Below are positions 34,560-45,387 of a stretch of DNA of 64,000 nt, piece by piece. Source of the DNA: Saccharum officinarum (Eukaryota > Streptophyta > Magnoliopsida > Poales > Poaceae); the NCBI GenBank assembly GCA_020631735.1, contig CM036191.1, positions 37,059,335-37,123,334 of the forward strand. Direction: 5' to 3'. Every line of letters starts with the position of its first letter. Position 1 is the first letter of the stretch. Both the position numbers and the translations under genes were made by a program. The notes beneath the pieces were generated by a model, which had not been told where the DNA came from, searched no databases, and worked only from the letters and a program-made list of their open reading frames with translations.

Positions 34560-36495
34560 GGTCCGTTTAGATCACGCTGCATCGCTATCATTGGCAACTT
34601 GTTTGTTGGGCGCCTGTAACAGTGCATCCTCGGTGAGATCGCTAGGATCAACACCTCAGTTGATACCCCACCCCTGCAACACTGCGATGGGGACGGGGCC
34701 AGTCTTACCAGTAGCTTCATCAATCATCACAACTTCTGCCTTGCGCTTCTTGAAAGGTGCATTCTGGAGTCTGACCATACAATAGCCCTCCTGACTAGAG
34801 CGCCTAGAGCTACACCTAACACTGGATTGAGCCAGGTGTTGACGGTAATTAACTATCAACTTTATAAGTCAACAAGAATCAAAAGAAGGGTTAAAATGAG
34901 CTTCACCTTAGACTTAGGGGTTTTAAACTAATAATTTCCATGAGTTTTGGTGAATGTCTATTTCTGCAGGGGGTTATCAGGAAGAGACCAAAGGAGACCC
35001 ACATGTCAGATTTTCATAGAGAGAAATCAACCCTACTACGAAAAAGAATAATCTAGAAGACTCGAGAAGACACCTCCTCGAAAGGGAGGGCCATTTGGGC
35101 TGACAGGTGGGGCGCCCGCCCCAGTGGTGTGGCCAATCAGGTGCAAGCTCGTGGATCCTGCCTCCACCTCCTTTGAGGATGAATAAAAACTGTAGATCAA
35201 GGTCGGTTTGATCCGAGGGCTGTGGTGCTTCCTAGAGGGCTATATAAGCAAGGCCCCTCACCCTAGGAGAAATCCTAATTCATTAGCAATTCATTAGCAG
35301 AGGTAGCCATCAGCAGAGCTAGGGTTTAGAGAGTTTCTCTCCACCAGAGAATTAGAATAGCTACTCCAATTCTTCAACTTCTACATAGGTTTAGACTAGA
35401 TAGAGGAAGAGTCGGGCGACTTATTCTCGAAATTTGGATCTTCATCATCAAAGTATTGGTACTATTTTGTATCTTTGCTCTATGACTTTATTCTAATATG
35501 ATTATGTTTCTATTTATTATGTTCCAAGTTTGCTCTAGTAGTACATTTGATATGGTTATGATTGATAATGAGTTTATGTATAAGTTTGCAAAGCGCTTAG
35601 CTCTCTTCGTGAGGGGGTTAAGTGGTAGATCACATGTAAGCGTGGTGCTTAGATGCTATTTACCTGCAAATGTATCCTATTGCCGGGTCATGTGGTAGTT
35701 TATGGAAGTGACAGTTCTATTGAGTCTTATATAATCCACCCTCCGTTGATAGGACAGGCAGAAACAACATTATGTAGGAAGTCATGCTATGTTCTGGCTT
35801 TCTTCAGTAATATTCCTTATACATAGATGAAGAGTCTTTTATGCTATATATGATAGTGTATTTGCTAGAGTAGATGAATGACTTAGTAGATTAGAACCTA
35901 CCTAGAATTCAATCTCTTAAACTAATTAGACGTCAACCTACCTTTATGATGAGCAGTCTATCTCTAATCTTTGCGTGATTTATTCCCTATGCTTTACAAT
36001 TCAATTATACTTATTTATCATGGTTTATCCCCCCTGCCAAAGTAAGTGACTATGTGATTGATTTCTCATAAGTAGTCGTATTTAGCAAATCCATCCCTTT
36101 AGGTTTAAGTCCTTAGTTCTTTTCCTTGAGCTAAATATAAATTAATGATACCTGGAATATTTCCTGGTGAAGTGCTATGATGGTATTTTATCTGTACGCT
36201 TGCGGATCCCATTTTTATTCTAAGAGGAGTAGTTCTATACCAACACTTCTGGCGCTATGCTAGGGATGACAACTTAGCTTAAGTGGTGTTAGAAGTGTCA
36301 ACACCAGGGGTGTGCTTGCACTACTTGCTGATACCAGAGTGGGGAGAGTGACGTTCTTCTTCTTGGCAGTAACAACTTTGCCCTTTTGGCACCTAATAGG
36401 TAAGTTGGGCATGTTTTCCCCCTGTGTCGACTGACTCTGGATCCCAATTCCTTCTGGGCCTGAGGTAGCTGAGTTATTCTCTGCAATTGAGTTTT
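34560..36495 (-). pseudogene. LINE 2 ORF1, C-terminal part, split by an LTR insertion
   Basis: Right of the insertion (36304-36495) the minus strand gives a Lys/Arg-rich segment such as CQKGKVVTAKKKN. Left of it (34831 downward) comes the conserved ORF1 tail with PFKKRKAEVVMIDEATGKTG, GPVPIAVLQGWGI and DLTEDALLQAP. This tail is a hallmark of grass L1 ORF1 proteins, which bind LINE RNA. The N-terminal part and zinc knuckle are lost at the chromovirus junction. Confidence 0.7.
34837..36303 (+). mobile_element. 1,467-bp solo LTR or LTR remnant (TGTTGAC...GTCAACA), TSD CCAGG
   Basis: Perfect 7-bp inverted ends TGTTGAC/GTCAACA and identical ccagg at 34832-34836 and 36304-36308. LINE ORF1 continues on both sides. 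A TATA-like ctatataagc lies near 35240 on the plus strand. A second LTR-end-like signal, ctataccaaca, occurs at 36235-36245. It is followed by cttctggcgctatgctaggg, which resembles an Athila-type primer-binding site, 58 bp before the right end. So this may be an LTR, a PBS stub and the tip of the other LTR rather than a pure solo LTR. Confidence 0.83.
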
Positions 36496-39182
36496 TGTAA
36501 CACCCTAAAATTTTGAAAAGAAGAAAAATAGGAAAAATATGATTTTTTGTATATTTTTGTGTGCATGCAAATTTATAATGATAATAATTTTTTTATAAAT
36601 TTAAAATCAAATATAAGGGTAGAAATATGATTGAGCATTCATGCTGCTGCATTTGAATTTTTGTAATGAGTGGTTTAGATCAAATTCAAATTGGATTTGA
36701 AAATCTCTTGAAAAATGGCTTTGAGAAATTAAGAAAAGGAATTCTTCCTGCTCGGGCCGCTTCTCCTACCGCAGCCCAACTCTCCGGCCTACTGCGGCGG
36801 CCCAGTCTTTCTCTTTCCCTTCCCCGCGCCCGCGTCCGGCTCCTCTGGGCCGAGCTCAGGCACGGCCTGTTGGCCCAGCTTCACGCGCCTTCCTTCTTCC
36901 CGGCGTGACGCTGACATCCGGGGCCCACGCATCAGCGGCTCAGCCTTCATCTTCTTCCCCACGCCGAACGCCGACTTCCCTTTCCATGTTTGCCGTCAAC
37001 GAATCCATCTCGAATCCCTCCCTTTCCTTGTTTCCTCGCGCCTCCAGGCTATAAAAATGGAACCCCCGCGCCTCCCCGCTCCACATTGGGCCACAAAACC
37101 CTAGCCTCGACATCCTGAGAAGGCATCGGTCGAAGCTCCGCCTCCACCGCCGCCATCTCGAGCTAGCCACCACCCTCCGGTCGTCCTCCGGTCTTGTTTT
37201 CGCGCGAGGTAAGATCGCCGTGAGTTGCTCGTTCTTCCGGTGTCTTCGGTTTGGCGAACGGTGCTCGGTAGGGCCGTCTTCTCAAGCTCTGGTGAGCTCA
37301 GGCCGTTTCCGGCCATGGCGCCGCCGTCGGGCTCCTCTAGCCGCCGGCTGATTCCTCCCTTCCTCCTCCGATGTGATCTGATCCGTCCGATTTAAATCCA
37401 ACGATCTAGATTAGAAGATACCGGTTTGTTCGTAATTTTGTAAAAGAAACCCTGAGTTTTTAGTATATCAACCCGCAGTCCTAAAACGTAAAGCTCAAAG
37501 TACTCTTTGATCGGTTGAAAACGTATTTCGTTTCGGTAAATGAAAAATACGTTTTCTGATATTTACAGTTTTGCCACTCAACTTGTTTTAGTCGTAGAAT
37601 CTCTGTTTTAACTCCGATTTGATCCATCCAAATTGCGTTAGATTCATAATTAAGAGCTCTACATGATAGTAGGACTGTTCAATAGGTTTGGATTAATTTA
37701 TTTTCGAGTTTTTATTAAAGTATTTATTTTTCTATAGGAAATCTTCGTAAATTCATAACTTTGTTGTTTTAGCTCCGTTTTTCGTGATCTTCGCGTCTGT
37801 GTGATCCTAACGAGTCGTAGATTCATTTTAAAGACTTTTTATTTTGTTTTCTTACTGATGGTGTACTGTTCTAATTATAGTCTTGTTTGTTTATGCATGA
37901 TTGCCTCTGGATGTGTGTTGTTGCTGTTGTTGATCGAGTATAGACGGTGAGCAATTCGTTGGAGATCAAGAGTTTTACTACGAACAAGATCACCAGGACC
38001 AGTTTGAGCAAGGCAAGTATAGCATGGGATTATCCTTGTTGTCCTATTCACATTAAGCAAATAATATCATTATGCATATATTCCTTGTTAAGGATGACTT
38101 AGTGTTGATCTTATTCCTTGAATACCTATTATATTGCATGGATTAGTATTGCTAGTGCTCAACATGAACTATGATCATGTAATTTGACTAATGGGATATG
38201 CAATAAACATTAAAGGATGATTTTATTACTGTTTAAGGGTACTAGAGCATGGGGTTACTTTGGTGCTCTTGTTACTCTCCATAAGGACTCATCTATAAGC
38301 GAAAATCCGGGATTTACAGTACAACTGTGAGGGCTAAAATGGCTCTAGCTTTAGTCATATAGAAGGAACTTTTCTAGCTTGTTAGAGGTTACCCTTGTGG
38401 CGCAAATGGGGTAGAGCAGACTGTGGATCCCTGCGTGGTGTATCACACAGACTGACTTTGGAAACCTAGCGGCCCTAACTTGTTAGACGAACCTTCGAAA
38501 GACTTCATAGTGAACCCTGCCGACCTTCCTTGGAAGTGGGTCAAGAGATTAGCTACCTTGGGCGAAAGGGTAAATCACGACTCACAGTGAAAGTGTACAA
38601 CCTCTGTAGAGTGTAAAACTGTTATAACAGCCATGCTCACGGTCACGAGTGGCCTTGGACCCTTATGGAATAGTGGATCATTAATAATGAATATGTTTTT
38701 GCTATTCGTTAATCATTTCACATGGATCATATGTTTATTGATTATATTGAGACACTTTGATATCATTGATATACTGAATTAATGCTATATAAAAGCTACA
38801 TGCTGATAAACCTATGTTATGCCTTTGAGCCTCATGAACCCCATGTTACACTTGTTGAGTACAAGATGTACTTACGCTTGTTTATTTTTCTTACTTGGAT
38901 AAAAATCCTGGATGGGTAACAGATGGTGCAAGTAGTGACTACTTCTACTTTCCGGAAGATTACTAGACTTGCTGTCAACCAGTCAATGTGCCTGTGTTGG
39001 AGCTACCACGAGAGTTTTTATATTTTACTTCCGCTACATTATTGTAAAGACTATGTGTTACTAATCGTGATGTAATAACATTTGTGATGATACATCCTTT
39101 ATAATTTGTTAACTTATGTGTGATTGATCTCTGGGCACACATAAGGGTATGCACTCCATTTGGTCGTTAAATGGGTGTGACA
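36496..39182 (+). repeat. 5' LTR of the chromovirus (2,687 bp)
   Basis: TGTAACACC...GGTGTGACA. A TATA box (ctataaaaatg) lies near 37051, followed by a GC-rich transcribed leader with several ATGs. From about 37425 onward it is nearly identical to 46333-48096. Before that it is only distantly similar to the other LTR. Confidence 0.9.
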
Positions 39183-39185
39183 AAT

Positions 39186-39197
39186 TGGTATCAAAGC
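39186..39197 (+). other. Primer-binding site (initiator Met tRNA type)
   Basis: Reads TGGTATCAAAGC, three bases after the LTR end, one base away from the canonical TGGTATCAGAGC complementary to the 3' end of initiator tRNA-Met. The second copy, at 48100-48111, reads TGGTATCAGAGA. Confidence 0.85.
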
Positions 39198-39372
39198 CAT
39201 TGTTGACTGTAGGACGCAAGCCTAGATAGAAATGGTCGATTTAGTGTCATCTTTTCTCTATTTTTATGCTCATTATCTTGCTCTTGTTATTTGATAAATT
39301 TTTTATGCTTCTTATGTCTCATTCTATTGCGAAATTTTGCCTCTATTCTAATTACATCTAAAAACTCTATAG

Positions 39373-40233
39373 ATGGTTCGTGGCTGCAAGACTGCCCGCA
39401 TCACCACTAGAGGACACTACCCACCTCGTGCTTTGATTGCACCTGAAGAGCCACAAGAGGAAGTACCCCAGGAGAATGAGCAGACCCCTGAAGCACCAAT
39501 CCAAGTGCCAGCACCTCCTCAGGAAGAACCCGAGCCTGAAGAAGACCCTAAGATCATCGAGATTGAAGATGATGAAGAGGAGGAAGCCAATGGAGGAGAG
39601 CAACCCCCGTCTCCCCCACCTGGTGCAGCTGCTGAGGATGTGCCACCCCCTCCAATGGGTTGGACTGTGAAGATCTACCACAAGGCAGGAGGAAATGCTG
39701 TTTCTCACCATCGACTTGTGGGAATGCTCTCTGCCTACTTCGCTGATTGGCACCCAGCTGTGGAGTACGTCTGTTGGGAGTACACCCATCTGCTAGAGGA
39801 CACTTACTGGAAGGCAAGAGTGAGCATTTTTCCTAAGGATGAAGAAAAAGGAGCATACCAGCTGGACAGGATGTATGCTCACATGGGTCGTCGAGCTACC
39901 ATGGAGGATAGTATTGAAGATGCTGCTTTTGAAGCATGTATGGGCCTTCGCTACCTTTGCTTTGATAGCATGAAGCATGATATCCACCGCTACCTCCCTC
40001 GTGCACACCCTGACCTTGGATGGGTCATGATGGATCCAGTGCAGTTGGAACCACTTCCTCGGGTGATGGTGAACTTTGTCTATGACATGATGGAGAGGAA
40101 GCTGCAGTTAGAGGAAATGGTGAAGGCACAGGGGAAGACCATCAAGAGGTGCCAAGCAATGATTGATGAACTCCGAGCAAACCAAGGCGTGGCAAAGATT
40201 TATGAGACATTAGAGCATGAGCCACGCCAGTAG
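39373..40233 (+). CDS. Chromovirus leader ORF upstream of gag (286 aa, function unknown), copy 1
   Basis: The frame is open from ATG 39373, about 190 bp after the LTR, to TAG 40231-40233. Residues 1-20 are basic (KTARITTRGHYPP). Residues 25-95 are Glu/Pro-rich with an acidic run, IEIEDDEEEEAN, and a Pro run. Residues 96-215 look like a compact domain rich in Trp, Tyr and His (MGWTVKIYHKAGG, LSAYFADWHPAVEYVCWEYT, GRRATMEDSIEDAAFEACMG, HDIHRYLPRAHPDLGW). Residues 240-275 form a probable coiled coil (ERKLQLEEMVKAQGKTIKR). I do not recognise the family. It lies before gag on the same strand and would be the first product of the genomic RNA. It has no break, whereas gag and pol do. It could be a lineage-specific accessory protein. 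Confidence 0.7.
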   Translation: MVRGCKTARITTRGHYPPRALIAPEEPQEEVPQENEQTPEAPIQVPAPPQEEPEPEEDPKIIEIEDDEEEEANGGEQPPSPPPGAAAEDVPPPPMGWTVKIYHKAGGNAVSHHRLVGMLSAYFADWHPAVEYVCWEYTHLLEDTYWKARVSIFPKDEEKGAYQLDRMYAHMGRRATMEDSIEDAAFEACMGLRYLCFDSMKHDIHRYLPRAHPDLGWVMMDPVQLEPLPRVMVNFVYDMMERKLQLEEMVKAQGKTIKRCQAMIDELRANQGVAKIYETLEHEPRQ

Positions 40234-40926
40234 AAAATAGGAGTCATTTATGTAATAAAAACGTTCTTAGTAACGTCAGTTGAGTCAGTCGAGTCTGTCG
40301 TGTGGTTCGAACCTTAGTGTGCTAGTTGCTTTATTATTATGCTTATGTGTGAGTTGGATCTTTGTTTGAGTGTTGGGACTTGTAGGCATGTCTACAAGTT
40401 CCATTTTTAAGAATAAAAAGTCTAATAGTCAAGGGAATAATAGTTGGGTTTGGTATTGTCACTTTTCTATCCTTGCTGTTTTCTGGAGCAGTCTGCAATG
40501 TTTCTGATATGGTTCAAAAAAGGTTTGTGCAACATTTATGAAATTTTTATGAGAGAAACTAGGCTTAAGCACCTTTCAAATGCCACTAGAATCACCTTTT
40601 TATCTGATCTTTTTCGAGAGATATAACTGTTACAAGTTAAAGTTTCTGCACAGTTTGGAATCTAGAACAGTTTCTGTTGCGCCTTAATTTTCATTAACAT
40701 AACGACAGAATCTGGTCTTATGGTCTAAATAAAAGTTGTGGGGAACTTCATAAGCTTTACAACCATATAAAGCACGCCTCTATTGGACTTCTGTAGTTCG
40801 AGATATGATTGATTTACTGAACTGATCACATTGGTATTCGCCCAGAAAACTTTCAGATATCATTCTTTATCTTATAAGTGGATGATAACATGGAAATCTC
40901 AAAGTTTGCATTCTTATGGATGGCAG
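40234..40926 (+). other. Spacer between leader ORF and gag
   Basis: A/T-rich sequence without a domain. The gag frame is open back to 40831, but the stretch before 40927 does not look like gag. A polyadenylation-like aataaaa occurs near 40250 and 40412. Confidence 0.5.
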
Positions 40927-42249
40927 ATGGCCGGAAGAGAAAGAGGCAGGGGTCATGGAGGTGTTCCTCCGAATCCACCACCACCACCGCCACCAACTAT
41001 TGAGCAGCTTCTGGCAGTGCAGACACAACTTATACAACAATTGGTGCAAAACCAACATAATCATCCAGTTGCTGGAGTGCCACCACGTGATAAGCGTGGT
41101 GAGTTTTTGAAGGGTCATCCCCCGGTGTTCACTCACGCTGCTGATCCCTTAGAAGCAGATGATTGGCTTCGTGCCGTAGAAAAGCAACTCAACATTGCTC
41201 AATGTAATGACCGACAGAAGGTGTTGTTTGCTTCTGGACAACTCCAGGGAGAAGCTCAGGACTGGTGGGAATCATATGAGTATGGTCGTCCCGCCAATGC
41301 TCCCGCAGTCACTTGGCAGGAGTTTAGAGAGAACTTCAGAGCTTATCATATACCAGAAGGAATAATAGAACTGAAGGCAGAGGAATTCAGGAATTTGACC
41401 CAGGGGTCATTGTCTGTAGCTGAGTATCGTGACAAGTTTGCCCAGTTGTCACGATATGCACCACATGAGGTGGCCAATGACAATGATAAGTAGCGCCGCT
41501 TTTTGAAGGGATTGTATGATGGATTACAATTGCAGCTGATGTCCAATACTTATCCCAATTTTCAGACGCTTGTGAACCGCGCTATCGTGGTGGACAACAA
41601 GCGCAAGGAGATGGATGCCAAGAGGAAAAGGCTTCAGGGACAGACTTCTGGTAGTAACACTCGTCCTCGTACTGGTTTCCAGCAGGTTAATCAACAGAGG
41701 CCTCCTTCTGGTCAGTGGAATCGTGGTCAGGTCCCTTTCCGCAATCAGTTTCCGCAACGTCCCCCATTCCAGCCGCAGAATGGTAACCAACGCCCTCCGC
41801 AGCAGAATGGGAATCAACCTCAGCGCCAGGGTCCTTCCAATAATACTCCAATGAAGACCAGTGCTCCCAATACCCCCAACAAGTGTTTCCGATGTGGAAA
41901 AGAAGGTCACTTGTCCTACAACTGCCCTGAGAAGATCAATCAGCAGACTCCACAGAGGCAGGGTAGTCACCAGAAGCCTGCATCTAATACTGGAAGGGTG
42001 AACCACTTGTCCCAGGAAACCACAGTGGAGGAACCAGAAGTTATGCTTGGTACGTTCGATGTCCATTCCACTCCCGCCACTGTTCTTTTTGATTCTGGAG
42101 CATCACATTCTTTCATATCACAATCATTTGTTAGAATACATAGAATTCATTTGTGTGCCATGAAGAATCCTATATTAGTAAACTCACCTGGTGGAAGTAT
42201 GCCAGCATCTTATCGTTGTCTCCCGATTAGTCTCATTCTAAGGGGGTAG
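40927..42249 (+). pseudogene. Chromovirus gag and protease, broken
   Basis: The start MAGRERGRGHGG at 40927 leads a Pro-rich segment, then the gag core (EFLKGHPPVFTHAADPLEAD, WESYEYGRPANAPAVTWQEF, LTQGSLSVAEYRDKFAQLSR). A TAG at 41491-41493 interrupts it in frame. Reading on gives FLKGLYDGLQLQL, a Gln/Pro/Asn-rich linker and a CCHC zinc knuckle, CFRCGKEGHLSYNC (41884 on). The protease site is LFDSGASHSFIS (DSGA at about 42091). A frameshift near 42243 brings the stop at 42247-42249. Two more frameshifts lie between there and 42500. Gag forms the particle and the protease would cut the polyprotein; neither is functional here. Confidence 0.88.
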
Positions 42250-42500
42250 AGTTTAAGGTGAGTCCTATAGTATTGAGAACAGCTGGGATTGATCTTATAT
42301 TGGGAATGGATTGGATGATACAACAACAAGCAGAGATTCAGTGCAAAGGAAATCAGTAGTGTTGACAACACCAAAGGGAGATAGGATCAGAGTTGATGTG
42401 AAAGTGCAGAAACAGGAGACCGCTACAGTGAACAGCTTACTGATGGTGCCAACAAGGAGGACCAGGTTGTGGAAGAGTTCTCCGATGTGTTTCCGAGGAA

Positions 42501-45341
42501 TTGCCAGGTATGCCGCCAGACCGTGACATTGAATTTATTATTGAATTATTACCTAGGACTGCACCCATAGCTAAGCGTCCATATAGAATGGGAGTAGATG
42601 AATTAGAAGAACTTAAGAAACAAATTAAGGAATTGCAGGATAAGGGTTTCATTCGTCCTAGTTCTTCACCTTGGGGAGCACCAGTGATTTTTGTGGATAA
42701 GAAAGATGGTACTCAGAGGATGTGTGTAGATTATCGGTCTCTCAATGAGGTTACCATCAAGAATAAGTACCCGTTGCCCAGGATTGATGACTTGTTTGAT
42801 CAGTTAAGAGGTGCTTGTGTATCCTCCAAGATTGATCTTCGTTCTGGATATCATCAGTTGAAGATTCGTGCTAGTGATGTACCAAAGACAGCTTTTACCA
42901 CACGGTATGGGTTGTATGAGTATACAGTGATGTCTTTTGGTCTGACTAATGCTCCTGCATACTTTATGTATTTGATGAATAAGGTATTCATGGAATATCT
43001 GGACAAGTTTGTAGTGGTATTCATTGATGATATTCTAGTATTCTCCAAGACTGAGGAGTAACATGCTGAACATTTGAGGCTAGTTTTGCAAAAGCTCAGA
43101 GAACACCAGTTATATGCTTAGCGGAGTAAATGTGAGTTTTGGTTGAAGGAAGTTTCCTTTCTTGGTCATGTTGTCTCAAATGGAGGAATATCAGTAGATC
43201 CTAGTAAAGTGAAAGACGTATTGGACTAGAAGCCACCAACCAGTGCAAGTGAGATCCGTAGTTTCTTGGGATTAGCAGGCTATTACAGAAGATTTATAGA
43301 GGGATTTTCTAAGCTTGCCAAGCCAATGACTGCACTATTGGAGAAGAATGCCAAGTTTGTGTGGTCTGAGAAGTGTCAGGCTAATTTTGAGGAATTAAAG
43401 AAAAGATTGACCACTGCACCAGTATTAGTTTTGCCAGATCTGAGTAAACAGTTCTTTATTTACTGTGATGCATCTCGTTTGGGTTTAGGATGTGTTCTTA
43501 TGCAAGAAGGTAGAGTTGTGGCATATGCATCGAGACAGTTGAGAAAGCATGAATTAAATTATCCTACTCATGACTTGGAATTAGCTGCAGTGGTTCATGC
43601 ATTAAAGATATGGAGACACTATTTGATTAGACATAAAAGTGATATATATACTGATCACAAGAGTTTGAAGTATATCTTCACTCAATCAGATCTGAACTTG
43701 AGGCAGCGTAGATGGCTGGAGTTGATAAAGGATTATGATCTAGAGGTGCATTATCACCCAGGAAAGGCTAACGTCGTTGCTGATGCTCTTAGTAGGAAAA
43801 GCTACGCTAATGAAATACAAGTAATGCCTTTGTCAAGAGAGTTGTGTGCTGAATGTGAGTATCTGAACTTAGGGTTTACCATCAATGCAGTAGAATTGGT
43901 ACTAGAACCTACTCTGGAGCAAGAGATACGCAAGAGTCAGATGAAAGATGCAAAATTGAGAGAGATAGCGGAGAATATAGTGAAGGGCAAATCACCAGGA
44001 TTCCATAAGGATGATAATGGTGCGTTATGGTTTGGAAAAAGGTTGTGTGTGCCAGAGGATAAGACTATCAGAGAGGCAATTTTGAGTGAAGCTCATGAGT
44101 CAACTTATTCCATACATCCGGGGAGTACTAAGATGTATCTGAATCTGAGAGAGAAATATTGGTGGTATGGTTTAAAAAGAGATGTTGCTGAATATGTTGC
44201 TTTGTGTGACACATGTCAAAGGGTGAAAGCTGAACATCAGAGACCTGCAGGATTGTTACAACCTATGCAGATACCCGAATGGAAATGGGAAGAAGTTGGT
44301 ATGGATTTTATAGTTGGATTGCCACGTACTCAGAGAGGGTATGATTCAATTTGGGTAATAGTAGATCGCTTAACAAAGGTTGCTCATTTTCTGCCAGTTA
44401 GGACTACATATAGCAGTGCAAGGTTGGCAGAATTGTATATGGAAAGAATAGTGAGTCTGCATGGAGTGCCTAAGAAAATTGTGTCTGATCAGGGTACCCA
44501 GTTTACATCTCATTATTAGCAAAAGATACATGAATCACTAGGAACCAAGCTGAATTTTAGTACAGCTTACCATCCACAGACAGATGGACAGATGGAGAGA
44601 ATTAATCAGATATTGGAGGATATGTTGAGAGCTTGTGCTTTACAATATGGTACTAGTTGGGATAAGAGTTTGCCTTATGCAGAATTCTCCTATAACAATA
44701 GTTATCAGAAGAGTCTTCAGATGGCACCGTTTGAGGCTCTGTATGGACGAAAGTGTAGAACCTCGTTGTTCTGGAATCAGACAGGGGAAAGTCAAGTGTT
44801 TGGGCCTGATGTACTCAAGGATGCTTAAAAGAAAGTAAGAATAATTAGGGATAATCTAAAAATAGCTCAGTCCAGACAGAAGAGTTACGCTGATACTCGT
44901 AGAAGAGAGTTGACTTTTGAGGTAGGGGATTATGTTTACTTGAAAGTGTCTCCCATGAGAAGTGTGAAGAGATTTAATATGAAAGGTAAATTAGCACCAA
45001 GATATATTAGACCTTTCAAGATTATAGAGAGACGTGGTGAAGTGGCCTATCAATTGGAATTACCCGAGAGTTTGGCAGATGTACATGATGTGTTCCATGT
45101 GTCTCAACTGAAGAAATGTTTGCGAGTACCAGAGGAACAGATTCCGTTAGAGGAGCTCACTGTTAAGGAGGATCTTACATATGAAGAGTTTCCAGTTAAA
45201 ATTCTAGAGACTATTGAAAAAGTTATGAGAAGTCAAACTATTAAGATGTGTAAAGTTCAGTGGAATCGGTACATAGAGGGTGAGGCCACTTGGGAAAGAG
45301 AAGAGGATCTGAGGAAAACTTACCCGCAACTATTCGAGTAA
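42501..45341 (+). pseudogene. Chromovirus pol: RT, RNase H, integrase, chromodomain, five in-frame stops
   Basis: A single frame runs from 42501 to TAA 45339-45341 with stops at 43059-43061, 43119-43121, 43227-43229, 44517-44519 and 44826-44828. [54 protein letters not shown], catalytic FIDD near 43020. RNase [47 protein letters not shown] near 43790. Integrase: HPGSTKMY, a CDTC zinc finger, [19 protein letters not shown], then STAYHPQTDGQMERINQ. The C-terminal stretch (45165-45335), VMRSQTIKMCKVQWNRYIEG and ATWEREEDLRKTYPQLF, is a chromodomain, which in this lineage directs integration to heterochromatin. The enzyme set is complete but dead. Confidence 0.93.
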
Positions 45342-45374
45342 GCATCACCCGAATCTCGGGACGAGATTCATCTT

Positions 45375-45386
45375 AAGGGGGTAGAA
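45375..45386 (+). other. Polypurine tract
   Basis: aagggggtagaa ends one base before the second LTR. This is the usual plus-strand priming site. Confidence 0.75.
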
Positions 45387-45387
45387 T

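Larger units (their letters stand above)
28587..36495 (-). mobile_element. L1-type LINE 2, minus strand, interrupted by two LTR insertions and cut by the chromovirus
   Basis: The 3' tail is at 28587-28622: on the plus strand an oligo-T, then a perfect 9-bp stem actgtgggg/ccccacagt. ORF2 and ORF1 run leftward from 36495. Solo LTR insertions at 28887-30916 and 34837-36303 lie within it. Excising each with one copy of its duplication re-joins LINE sequence on both sides, so they came later. At 36495 the LINE stops inside ORF1 where the chromovirus LTR begins, and I see no LINE on the far side. LINE DNA left totals about 4.4 kb. Confidence 0.85.

Noticed and set aside
39367..39817. Minus-strand ORFs opposite the leader ORF (also at 48161-48796)
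   Set aside because: They are antisense shadows. They contain Leu/Phe-rich readings of the acidic tract and recur only because the region is duplicated.
42501..45341. Active autonomous chromovirus
   Set aside because: Five in-frame stops in pol, one in gag, and frameshifts between protease and RT.
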